Source: DUPQ01 sp041678685 (GTDB lineage Bacteria > Bacillota > Clostridia > DUPQ01). Taken from it: 20,477 nucleotides of DNA. The DNA is taken from the NCBI GenBank assembly GCA_041678685.1, contig JBAYNV010000024.1, forward strand, positions 1 to 20,477, written 5' to 3'. Made by a program: the position numbers and the translations under genes. Within the stretch, counting starts at the first letter, position 1. The number at the start of each line of letters is the position of its first letter. The notes beneath the pieces were generated by a model. That model searched no databases, had not been told where the DNA came from, and worked only from the letters and a program-made list of their open reading frames with translations. Of this stretch, positions 1 through 6,921 are shown piece by piece.

Positions 1-42
1 AAAACTGTCTGGGGAGTGGGTTACAAGTTTGAAGTTTTATGA
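1..42 (+). CDS. Response regulator, OmpR/PhoB family, C-terminal end only
   Basis: The first bases read in frame 1 as KTVWGVGYKFEVL followed by a TGA stop at 40-42. The string TVWGVGYKF is the highly conserved end of the winged-helix DNA-binding domain of OmpR/PhoB response regulators. The stop overlaps the kinase start by four bases (ATGA), the usual coupling of a two-component pair. Everything upstream, including the receiver domain and its phosphoacceptor aspartate, lies outside the window. The family assignment is confident despite the short length because both motif and context agree. Confidence 0.85.
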   Translation, partial: KTVWGVGYKFEVL

Positions 43-1565
43 AAAACAAGAGATTTTCAGGTACTTTAAAAAGATTTATCATTTATATAAGTATCATATT
101 TCTTTTGTTTATCTGCATCGTCACATATATTTGCAGAGTAAATATTCTGATGAAGCAGGAAACAGATGCTTTTAATATTTCGAAGATCGTGAACGAAGTA
201 GTAGAGTCCAGAGTAAATTCTATTTATTCAAATTTTTCATCGAGCGTAGAAGGTGCAAGAAACTATATTTTTACTGAACTGTATAAAATATGCAACACAA
301 ACAATATTATGATTTGGATCTTTGATGAGAATGGAAACATACTTTCATATTATCCATTCATGGAAGGTATAGAAAGTATAACTGATAAAACATCATCGGA
401 TACATTAAGACATTTTAAAGATGAATCAAATTACGCAAAATATTTCACTGATACTTCAAAAACTTATTTTATCGATAAGAAGACCTATTCCGATATAAAT
501 ACTGATGAAAAGGATATAGGCAGATCGTACATATTTGTAAATTCTTACGGAACATCAAGAATTGATGAAACTGAGATAACAAAAATAGCAATATGCATTA
601 ATACATACAGATATATTGAAAATAACACTTTCATTACAGATTTAAGCCGTTTTATAATACCTGTTCTGATTTTTTTAATATTCGGAATGCTGATAATCAT
701 AGATTTTTCTAGGACAGTGGCATCACCCCTAAACAGGTTTATCGCACTTGCCAAATCGATTTCTCAAGGTAATATGAATGTAAGAATACAATCAAAAAAC
801 GATAAAACGGAAATAGGCGAGCTTTCAGAAACTGTAAATAAAATGATGGATAAGATCGAAAAAAATGAAAGTCAGAGAGTGGAATTTGCCAGCAATGTCG
901 CTCATGAACTGAGGACTCCAATGACATCTATAGGAGGTTTCATTGAAGGTATACTGGATGGTACGATTCCAAAGGAGAAACAGGAGATTTATCTTGTCAG
1001 GGTTTCCGATGAAATAAAAAGACTTACAAATATGGTTAAGGATCTTCTTGTTCTTTCTAAAATGGATGCGGATGATAATCCTGTCGTTAAAACAAGATTC
1101 GATATAAATGACCTTATCAGAAGGTCGATCATCAGATTTGAAACGGATATTACAAAGAGGAAATTATCCGTTAATGTTAATTTCACAGACGAAACCACAT
1201 ATGTATATGCAAATATCGACGACATTGAAAGGGTCCTGATAAATTTAATACATAATGCCATTAAGTTCACTAATGAAGGCGGGAATATAACTATCACAGT
1301 CGAGACAAAGAAAGACAAGATCTATGTATCGATACGTGATAACGGTATCGGTATAGATAAAGAAGATATAGCTAATATATGGACAAGATTCTACAAAGGA
1401 GACAAATCCCGCAGTAAAGACAAGACAGGAACCGGATTGGGTCTGTCAATAGTGATAAGCGTTATAAAGCGACATAATGAAACGATCGATGTAAAGAGTC
1501 AGAAAGGTGTCGGGACAGAATTTACTTTTACTTTGGAAAATGCCGATCAACTGCAAAATTCATAA
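39..1565 (+). CDS. Membrane sensor histidine kinase
   Basis: A 508-residue transmembrane kinase that should sense an extracellular or envelope signal and phosphorylate the regulator encoded just before it. Visible in order are transmembrane helix 1 (about 13-34), an extracytoplasmic domain of about 170 residues (35-203), helix 2 (about 204-223), a HAMP linker (about 224-276), the HisKA dimerisation domain with phosphoacceptor His289 in HELRTP, and the HATPase domain. The latter has an N box (NLIHNAIKF, 402-410), a G1 box (DNGIGI, 434-439) and a G2 box (GTGLGLS, 464-470). All catalytic motifs are intact. No PAS domain is evident between HAMP and HisKA, unlike WalK or PhoR of many Firmicutes. 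The start codon overlaps the regulator's stop. The signal is unknown: the outer domain resembles Cache-type sensors in length only. Confidence 0.95.
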   Translation: MKNKRFSGTLKRFIIYISIIFLLFICIVTYICRVNILMKQETDAFNISKIVNEVVESRVNSIYSNFSSSVEGARNYIFTELYKICNTNNIMIWIFDENGNILSYYPFMEGIESITDKTSSDTLRHFKDESNYAKYFTDTSKTYFIDKKTYSDINTDEKDIGRSYIFVNSYGTSRIDETEITKIAICINTYRYIENNTFITDLSRFIIPVLIFLIFGMLIIIDFSRTVASPLNRFIALAKSISQGNMNVRIQSKNDKTEIGELSETVNKMMDKIEKNESQRVEFASNVAHELRTPMTSIGGFIEGILDGTIPKEKQEIYLVRVSDEIKRLTNMVKDLLVLSKMDADDNPVVKTRFDINDLIRRSIIRFETDITKRKLSVNVNFTDETTYVYANIDDIERVLINLIHNAIKFTNEGGNITITVETKKDKIYVSIRDNGIGIDKEDIANIWTRFYKGDKSRSKDKTGTGLGLSIVISVIKRHNETIDVKSQKGVGTEFTFTLENADQLQNS

Positions 1566-1569
1566 AAAG

Positions 1570-1597
1570 TTAACATCTTATATCGTAATTATATGAT
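1570..1597 (+). promoter_or_regulatory. Predicted sigma-A promoter for the HtrA-like gene
   Basis: A -35 TTAACA (1570-1575) and a -10 TATGAT (1592-1597) are separated by 16 bp, each matching consensus at five of six positions. The start point would fall near 1604, downstream of the first ATG of the open frame (1601) but upstream of the ATG at 1619, which also has a ribosome binding site. The gene could therefore be expressed apart from the kinase. Prediction only. Confidence 0.45.
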
Positions 1598-1618
1598 ATT
1601 ATGCGTATTGGAGCTAAA

Positions 1619-3040
1619 ATGACAAAAAAACATCTGAAAAATAATGAAAATGATATTGAAGTAATAAATGATGCAATGGCAGAAGATACAAACCACGGCT
1701 GTTATACTGAGACAATAAAAAAACAGAAGAAAAGTTTTGTGGAAAGGATATTGGTTCCTTTTTTTGTATGTCTTTTATGTCTTGCACTGTCCATATGTGC
1801 CTGTGCATTCACTGTTGCATATGTATTCAACCGCAATCTTACATCAGCGTTGATGCAGGTATTCAATGTCAGCTCACTTGACGTGGGGCTTAAGAATTCC
1901 GAGACCCCATCACCTTCAGATACGGAAGGATATGTCAATACACATCAGGATCAGGGTGATACCACTGATTCAGGGAATATAAGCACGATTTATCAGCCGA
2001 TGGTAAAAATAGAAGTGATACCATATGAAGTCAATTCCTCCATTTCAGATGCGACCGAGAAAGTAATGCCATCAATTGCATATCTTGTATGTAAGTATAG
2101 CGATGGGGAAAACACATATGAAAAAAAATCAAGCGCATTGATAATAAGTGATGATGGTTATATTGTGACATGTGATACTGCTCTAAGAGATCTTTGTATC
2201 GACAACAGCAATGAATTGAAACCAGATTGTTCTGTGGAAGTAAGTGTAAACTATGATTATTCGAAGGTTTATTCCGCTGTTGTAGTTGGAAGAGATCAAA
2301 AGAATAATATTGCTTTATTAAAAATAGAGTGTGACTTAGTACTGAAATTTATTGAGTACGGTGATTCTGATGCATTAAAAATGGGGGAAACGGTATTATC
2401 TGCTTCAAATGGAGGAAATGCATCATCAGGGATAGTCACCGCAGGAATAGTCTCTGGTCTTGTTACAACATATAACGATAAAGCCGTTGAACCGAATACT
2501 AAAATATCAGACGAATTGTGGTATATATCAACAACTGCACCGATGTGCGATTCATGCAACGGAGGAGCGCTGGTAAATATCTATGGGCAGGTAGTAGGGA
2601 TGACTATTTTCGGGAACGATCCGGTCTCGGGAGATTCTGAAAGTATATATTATGCTATACCTGTAAATAAGATCATGAACATAGCTGAGGACTTGGAAAG
2701 TAATACATTTATGAACGATATGACCCCGAATATAGGGATCGCGGTATTGACAGATCCTGTGAAAATATCGTTGACAGAAAATCAGACAGCAATAGATTTA
2801 ACAGGTTTGAAAGTTAAATATGTCGGATTCAACACACCGGCTTATGATTCAGGATTGAAGGTTGATGATGTTATTGTAAGTATTTATGATGAAACACTGG
2901 CGATAGTAGCAGATTTCTTCAGAATAAAAAACAATTACAATCCGGGTGAGAGTATTTTATTGATCGTATACAGATACTATGAAGGTGAACTTGCATTTAA
3001 ATTGGTTCCGATCCAAATCATACTGTCTGTCACTAAATAA
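1619..3040 (+). CDS. HtrA/DegP-like membrane pseudoprotease with PDZ domain
   Basis: The 473-residue protein has a cytoplasmic N-terminus, one transmembrane helix (about 42-70), a low-complexity Ser/Thr-rich linker (about 92-122), a trypsin-like HtrA fold and a C-terminal PDZ-like domain (about 375-470). Landmarks of HtrA are clear: GYIVT, VVGRD, IALLKIE, GGALVN and YAIPV. Yet the catalytic triad is gone. The His of the TNNH motif is Thr187, the Asp of DLA is Asn230, and the Ser of GNSGG is Asn314 (in SCNGGAL). It should therefore fold and bind peptides without cleaving them. The start at 1619 is chosen over an in-frame ATG at 1601 because GGAG (1610-1613) lies five bases before it. It sits 53 bp behind the kinase and directly abuts nth. 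A scaffold, chaperone or sensor-partner role is inference. The fold assignment is confident and lack of activity very likely. Confidence 0.85.
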   Translation: MTKKHLKNNENDIEVINDAMAEDTNHGCYTETIKKQKKSFVERILVPFFVCLLCLALSICACAFTVAYVFNRNLTSALMQVFNVSSLDVGLKNSETPSPSDTEGYVNTHQDQGDTTDSGNISTIYQPMVKIEVIPYEVNSSISDATEKVMPSIAYLVCKYSDGENTYEKKSSALIISDDGYIVTCDTALRDLCIDNSNELKPDCSVEVSVNYDYSKVYSAVVVGRDQKNNIALLKIECDLVLKFIEYGDSDALKMGETVLSASNGGNASSGIVTAGIVSGLVTTYNDKAVEPNTKISDELWYISTTAPMCDSCNGGALVNIYGQVVGMTIFGNDPVSGDSESIYYAIPVNKIMNIAEDLESNTFMNDMTPNIGIAVLTDPVKISLTENQTAIDLTGLKVKYVGFNTPAYDSGLKVDDVIVSIYDETLAIVADFFRIKNNYNPGESILLIVYRYYEGELAFKLVPIQIILSVTK

Positions 3041-3685
3041 ATGGTTAGTATAGATAAAATAATACAGGGTTTGAATAAAGAATATCCTGATGTCATGTGC
3101 ACATTAAAATATGATGATTCTCTTCAGTTGCTTATAGCGACTCAGCTTGCAGCTCAATGTACCGATAAAAGGGTCAATATGACCACTCCTGAATTGTTTT
3201 TAAAATATCATACCGCAAAAGACTATGCATATGCTGATATTAACGACATAGAAAGAATGATCAGGCCGACAGGGTTTTTTCATAATAAGGCAAAGAATAT
3301 CATCAAATGCTGTGAGGTGCTGGAAAGCCTGTACGATGGTCATGTACCGGATAATATGGATGAACTGTTGAAGTTACCGGGAGTGGGCAGGAAAACAGCA
3401 AATGTCATTCTAGGGGAGTTTTTCGGTAAACCTGCAGTGATAGTCGATACTCATACAAAACGTTTATCCAACAGAATAGGACTCAGTAAAGAACATACAC
3501 CTGAAAAAATAGAAAAGGATCTGATGAGAATATTACCTGTCAATGAATGGACCCAATTCTGCCATAGATTAGTGTTTCATGGCAGGGAAGTATGCAGGGC
3601 GCGAAAACCTGACTGTAGACTTTGCTGTATAAAGGAATATTGTAAGTATTTTAATGTTAAAAATTCAGATGGTGCATCAGTTTAG
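3041..3685 (+). CDS. nth: Endonuclease III, DNA glycosylase/AP lyase
   Basis: A base-excision repair enzyme that removes oxidised pyrimidines and nicks abasic sites, acting in the cytoplasm. At 214 residues it has the normal family length. The helix-hairpin-helix is LPGVGRKTA (112-120), with catalytic Lys118 equivalent to E. coli Lys120. Catalytic Asp136 lies in VDTH. The [4Fe-4S] cluster ligands are Cys185, Cys192, Cys195 and Cys201 with the exact C-x6-C-x2-C-x5-C spacing. The N-terminal helix LIATQLAAQCTDKRVN matches clostridial homologues. The ATG follows the upstream TAA with no gap and no obvious ribosome binding site, so translation is probably coupled to the HtrA-like gene. There is no functional link to that gene beyond co-transcription. 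Confidence 0.96.
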   Translation: MVSIDKIIQGLNKEYPDVMCTLKYDDSLQLLIATQLAAQCTDKRVNMTTPELFLKYHTAKDYAYADINDIERMIRPTGFFHNKAKNIIKCCEVLESLYDGHVPDNMDELLKLPGVGRKTANVILGEFFGKPAVIVDTHTKRLSNRIGLSKEHTPEKIEKDLMRILPVNEWTQFCHRLVFHGREVCRARKPDCRLCCIKEYCKYFNVKNSDGASV

Positions 3686-3701
3686 TTACGGAACCCGCAG
3701 T

Positions 3702-3748
3702 TTCCTAATCTATAGGAATATCGTGATCCCGGAGCTTTCCTATATTCC
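3702..3748. repeat. Inverted repeats with alternative pairings between convergent genes
   Basis: TATAGGAA (3711-3718) and TTCCTATA (3737-3744) form a perfect 8-bp inverted repeat with an 18-base loop. TTCCTA at 3702-3707 can instead pair with TAGGAA at 3713-3718, and GGAATAT (3715-3721) can pair with ATATTCC (3742-3748). It lies in the 86-bp gap between the stops of nth (plus) and the glucan synthase (minus), where a shared terminator is expected. No T-run follows on either strand, so it is not a standard intrinsic terminator. Confidence 0.4.
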
Positions 3749-3771
3749 GCCTTCATAATGCTATACTGACA

Positions 3772-5685
3772 TTACTTTTTCTTGTAGTAACCATGTTCCC
3801 GGTCTGTTATGTACCTTAATATTCTGCTATATAGTTCTTTCGACATTTCAACAAATGTAATTCCAAAATTTGTTTTACCATTTACGTTCTTTTTCCATGC
3901 AACATGGCCCTTCAAATTACCTAAATCCGGTGAAACGATGTTCACCAGTTCAGAATAATCCGATGATATGTCCACTATATCATCACATTCAACTTTTATA
4001 CCTGTTTCCGAGATATCAACGATTCTGCATGATGCTGATTCATTGATATTGAATTGTATTTTTTCATCGGTAACAAGTCTTTCTGCATTACGTTTTCTTG
4101 GTCTTTCCAAACATACTAAAATACTTAGGATAATTGCAAATATATTATAAACTGACCATGCTATATTGATGAGTGTGGAATTCATTGAAAAGCCTGAATC
4201 ATAATAAAATCGCGGGTATGATAATATCAACCCAAATACAGTTAGAATGAGCAGGATAATATGAGGAAGCGCTATTCGAAATGAAAAAGATGTTTTAGTT
4301 GTATTCGTTCCTTTAGGTGTTACTCGAAAAGGAATAGGCCTTGAGAAAATAGTCTCGACAAGAGCAGCAAGCGCGATAAAAGGAGCCATGGCTGTCTCGT
4401 AAATGTGGCTCCATGTGATTGAGCGGCCTTTATGAACAAGTGATTTAAAGGTTAAGACTGAGGCGATAAACGATGGAAGCCAAAAAATTAGTAAATCATT
4501 TATCGATGCGTTTAATATCACTATATTGAAAATAAGATAAATTATCGGACATAATAAAAAGATTAATTTCTGAACACCGAAAAACCAGTAAATAAAACCG
4601 TCAATATATATTAATTTCTGAATAGAACTTAATCCCTTCATTGTAAGAGGATTCCATTTTTTCGTTACCTGTATATTTCCTCTGCACCACCTCTCACGTT
4701 GTTTGACCAAATCAGTGAAACTTTCAACAGAAAGTCCTGTACATAGTATTTCATTTATAAATTTAGTATGATAACCCTTAGCTTGAATCAACATTCCGGT
4801 TGCCATATCCTCGGTGATTGTGCCGGTAGGTATGCCACCTATATCTTCCAATGCCTTTCTTCTGAATATGGCATTTGTCCCGACATGGAGGACTGCATTA
4901 TAATTGTCCCTACCGCTCTGGATATCAATCATAAAAAAATCCTGCTCATTGGGAATATTTCGGTTGAATTTCAAGTTAAACTGAAAAGGATCCGGATTAT
5001 AGAAGATCTGAGGTGTTTGAATAAAGCCCATTTTTTTATCTGTAAAAGCACCAAGAGTACTTCCTAGGAAATTTGATTTTGGTACCATATCTGCATCAAG
5101 CAACATAATAAATTCACCATTTGTCAGTCCTAATGCATTATTAAGATTACCTGCTTTTGCATGTGTATTATTATCTCTGGTAATATAATGTATTCTTAAT
5201 GAATCACACAGTTGTTTGATGTTCATTCTATGTCCATCATCACAGATATAGATATTAATGAGATTATCAGGGTAATCAAGATTTAGGCATGCTGTTATTG
5301 TCCTTTTTAAGATTTTTTCAGTTTCATTATATGTAGAAATGAAAACATCAACTGTCGGAAGATTATCAAAATCCTCCAGTGAATACTTATTGTTCTTATA
5401 TGGTTTCCAAAAAAGAAGTCTGAAAACAAGGGATTGCCAGAAACCCATCCATTCAGCCAAAAGTAAAGCAAAACCTAGGATTATACTTATAATACCGAGT
5501 TTCAAAGGAAAAGTGTATAAGGTTCTCCATAATAAATAAATCAGATTATAAATGATCGTAAGTATAATGAATATTTTTTTTAATTTATAGAATTTATTTG
5601 ATATAAAAAATATTCCGATTAATATAAATATAGATATAAGCATGATTCCCATTCTGTTATTTAAAAAGATAGTGATGTTGTTCAT
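3772..5685 (-). CDS. bcsA: Cellulose-synthase-like processive glucan synthase with PilZ domain
   Basis: A 637-residue inner-membrane family-2 glycosyltransferase that should polymerise UDP-glucose into a beta-glucan and extrude it. Three N-terminal membrane helices (about 13-80) precede the cytoplasmic GT domain. That domain carries Asp113, DDG (149-151), DAD (197-199), TED (291-293) with the catalytic base, and QRERW (329-333), the QxxRW mark of processive synthases. Further helices follow at about 363-393, 397-415, 430-447, 470-490 and 505-525. The C-terminal PilZ domain (about 528-630) has both c-di-GMP motifs, RxxxR (528-532) and DISETG (557-562). The start is supported by AAGGGAG seven bases upstream. 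No bcsB, bcsZ or bcsC neighbour is present and the gene stands alone. The product could be cellulose or a mixed-linkage glucan, which motifs cannot settle. The family call is very confident and the substrate uncertain. Confidence 0.92.
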   Translation of the reverse strand: MNNITIFLNNRMGIMLISIFILIGIFFISNKFYKLKKIFIILTIIYNLIYLLWRTLYTFPLKLGIISIILGFALLLAEWMGFWQSLVFRLLFWKPYKNNKYSLEDFDNLPTVDVFISTYNETEKILKRTITACLNLDYPDNLINIYICDDGHRMNIKQLCDSLRIHYITRDNNTHAKAGNLNNALGLTNGEFIMLLDADMVPKSNFLGSTLGAFTDKKMGFIQTPQIFYNPDPFQFNLKFNRNIPNEQDFFMIDIQSGRDNYNAVLHVGTNAIFRRKALEDIGGIPTGTITEDMATGMLIQAKGYHTKFINEILCTGLSVESFTDLVKQRERWCRGNIQVTKKWNPLTMKGLSSIQKLIYIDGFIYWFFGVQKLIFLLCPIIYLIFNIVILNASINDLLIFWLPSFIASVLTFKSLVHKGRSITWSHIYETAMAPFIALAALVETIFSRPIPFRVTPKGTNTTKTSFSFRIALPHIILLILTVFGLILSYPRFYYDSGFSMNSTLINIAWSVYNIFAIILSILVCLERPRKRNAERLVTDEKIQFNINESASCRIVDISETGIKVECDDIVDISSDYSELVNIVSPDLGNLKGHVAWKKNVNGKTNFGITFVEMSKELYSRILRYITDREHGYYKKK

Positions 5686-5762
5686 ATTACTACTCCCTTC
5701 TAACTTATCCGACAGAAATATAGTCTATACTTACATTTATAAAATAATTGAGTGCAATATAT

Positions 5763-5791
5763 ATTATAATTAAATAAAATATAATACACAA
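5763..5791 (-). promoter_or_regulatory. Predicted promoter of the glucan synthase gene
   Basis: On the minus strand a perfect -10 TATAAT (5768 to 5763) lies 17 bp from a weak -35 TTGTGT (5791 to 5786). The start point would be near 5756, leaving a 5' leader of about 70 bases. The surroundings are very AT-rich, which raises the chance of a false match. Confidence 0.45.
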
Positions 5792-5911
5792 TATACAGTA
5801 TTAGCTGAATCTTCTCGCTTTTATTTATGTGGTCTTTATCATGCTGTTAATTCATTTTGCATGTACTTTCAATATGTAATGAGGTAAAAGATCTTTCGAG
5901 CATCTCAAAAG

Positions 5912-5955
5912 TCAAATGCAGATTCCATTTCAGCTTCGCTTGTATTTGATTTTTT
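5912..5955 (+). terminator. Terminator-like hairpin with T-run and no gene upstream
   Basis: TCAAATGCA (5912-5920) pairs with TGTATTTGA (5941-5949) as nine pairs including one G-U, followed at once by six T residues. The 20-base loop contains a further AGC/GCT mini-hairpin. The polarity is plus, yet no plus-strand gene precedes it between 5686 and 5911. It may end a small RNA, insulate rpmB from antisense transcription, or be chance. Confidence 0.5.
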
Positions 5956-5971
5956 ATCACTTGCATGCTGT

Positions 5972-5981
5972 TTCACGTGAA
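5972..5981. promoter_or_regulatory. 10-bp palindrome upstream of the rpmB promoter
   Basis: TTCACGTGAA is a perfect palindrome ending 27 bp before the rpmB -35 box, a plausible position for a regulator-binding site. No matching regulator was recognised in the window. It may be chance. Confidence 0.25.
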
Positions 5982-6008
5982 GAAGTAAAGAACCTTTTGT
6001 AAAAATAC

Positions 6009-6037
6009 TTGACTATTAGATATTAATTATGTAAACT
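6009..6037 (+). promoter_or_regulatory. Predicted sigma-A promoter of rpmB
   Basis: A -35 TTGACT (6009-6014) and a -10 TAAACT (6032-6037) are separated by 17 bp. They lie just upstream of the near-perfect ribosome binding site AGGAGGTG at 6054-6061, giving a short leader of roughly 25 bases. Position and orientation fit a highly expressed ribosomal protein gene. Confidence 0.6.
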
Positions 6038-6067
6038 ATTTAGGTGCATTATTAGGAGGTGAAGGTA

Positions 6068-6253
6068 ATGGCTAAATGTGAGATTTGTGAAAAGGCAACT
6101 GTATTTGGAAATAATGTTAGTCACTCAGAGAGAAAAACTAGCAGAACTTTTAAACCCAATATCAGAAAAGTTAAAATAGACGACAACGGGACAGTAAGAA
6201 GCGCATATATATGTACCAGTTGTTTACGTTCTGATAAGGTAAAAAGAGCATAG
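6068..6253 (+). CDS. rpmB: 50S ribosomal protein L28
   Basis: A 61-residue zinc-ribbon form of L28, a small protein of the large ribosomal subunit. The N-terminal AKCEICEK and the stretch FGNNVSHSERKTSRTFKPNI are diagnostic, as is the C-terminal CTSCLRS. Zinc ligands are Cys4, Cys7, Cys49 and Cys52, so this is the C+ paralogue type and not a zinc-free version. The start is the ATG at 6068, six bases after AGGAGGTG. An in-frame GTG at 6059 lies inside that ribosome binding site and is not the start. It is monocistronic, with its own promoter and a strong terminator. Confidence 0.98.
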   Translation: MAKCEICEKATVFGNNVSHSERKTSRTFKPNIRKVKIDDNGTVRSAYICTSCLRSDKVKRA

Positions 6254-6261
6254 TGAAAAAT

Positions 6262-6286
6262 AAAGAGTTCTAAACTCTTTTTTTTT
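6262..6286 (+). terminator. Intrinsic terminator after rpmB
   Basis: AAAGAGTT (6262-6269) and AACTCTTT (6273-6280) form an 8-bp stem with a three-base loop, followed by six further T residues (6281-6286). It begins nine bases after the rpmB stop and separates rpmB from the efp promoter. Confidence 0.9.
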
Positions 6287-6303
6287 ATGCTGCTTACTTT
6301 ATA

Positions 6304-6333
6304 TTGACAGTGGTTCGATTTGTAGAGTAAAAT
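6304..6333 (+). promoter_or_regulatory. Predicted sigma-A promoter of the efp operon
   Basis: A perfect -35 TTGACA (6304-6309) and a -10 TAAAAT (6328-6333, five of six) are spaced 18 bp apart, right after the rpmB terminator. The start point would be near 6340, before GGAGG at 6352-6356. This should drive efp and the two genes coupled to it. Confidence 0.7.
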
Positions 6334-6363
6334 CAATAAAGAGATTATTGCGGAGGATATTAT

Positions 6364-6921
6364 ATGATTACAGCTTCAGAATTTAGAAATGGTGTAACTT
6401 TTGAAATGGACGGCCAAGTGTATCAGGTTATTGAATTTCAACATGTCAAACCCGGCAAAGGTGCAGCTTTCGTCAGAGCTAAAATAAAAAATTTAAAAAC
6501 AGGTTCTTTGGTTGAGAGGACTTTCAATCCCTCAGATAAATTCGAAGTAGCCCGTATGGAAAGAAAATCTATGCAGTTCTTATATAAAGACCAGGATCTT
6601 TTCTATTTCATGGATCTGGAAACTTTTGATCAGACACCTCTCAACAGCATTGAATTAGGTGATTCCATGACATTCGTAAAGGAAAATGAGTCTGTTCAGA
6701 TACTGTCATATAAAAACCAGGTATTCGGTGTTGAAGCACCAAATTTCGTTGTCCTTGAAATTATACAGACTGAACCGGGATTTGCAGGTAATACAGCGAC
6801 AAATACTACGAAACCTGCAATTGTTGAAACAGGAGCTCAGATCAGAGTACCGTTATTCGTAAATATCGGAGATCATGTAAGAATTGATACTCGTATCGGT
6901 GAATACATGGAGAGAGCATAA
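6364..6921 (+). CDS. efp: Translation elongation factor P
   Basis: A 185-residue tRNA-mimicking factor that binds stalled ribosomes between the P and E sites and helps them form bonds at polyproline stretches. Length and all three beta-barrel domains are normal. The domain I loop is KPGKGAAF with Lys32 at the tip. The same loop in Bacillus subtilis EF-P carries an aminopentanol modification at Lys32, and the loop here resembles that type, not the EpmA-modified beta-lysyl type. The C-terminal motif GDHVRIDTRIGEYMER is the domain III signature. GGAGG lies seven bases before the ATG. The TAA stop shares one base with the next start (TAATG), so EF-P and the ThuA-like protein are translationally coupled. 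No gene for a modification enzyme is seen here. Confidence 0.98.
   Translation: MITASEFRNGVTFEMDGQVYQVIEFQHVKPGKGAAFVRAKIKNLKTGSLVERTFNPSDKFEVARMERKSMQFLYKDQDLFYFMDLETFDQTPLNSIELGDSMTFVKENESVQILSYKNQVFGVEAPNFVVLEIIQTEPGFAGNTATNTTKPAIVETGAQIRVPLFVNIGDHVRIDTRIGEYMERA

Larger units (their letters stand above)
5686..6067. other. Gene-free divergent intergenic region
   Basis: About 380 AT-rich bases lie between the divergently transcribed glucan synthase and rpmB. No convincing small ORF, tRNA or riboswitch class could be recognised; in particular the conserved bases of the c-di-GMP-I riboswitch are absent. It holds a promoter on each side, a terminator-like hairpin at 5912-5955 and a perfect palindrome at 5972-5981, each listed separately. 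Confidence 0.7.

Noticed and set aside
1601..1618. ATG at 1601 as start of the HtrA-like gene
   Set aside because: No ribosome binding site precedes it and it lies at or before the predicted transcript start. The ATG at 1619 has GGAG at proper spacing.
5820..5955. Riboswitch or tRNA in the divergent region
   Set aside because: Conserved bases of c-di-GMP-I, TPP, SAM or T-box elements were not found and no cloverleaf with a T-loop could be drawn.
6059..6067. GTG start for rpmB at 6059
   Set aside because: The GTG is part of the AGGAGGTG ribosome binding site. L28 proteins begin MAKC, which is the ATG at 6068.
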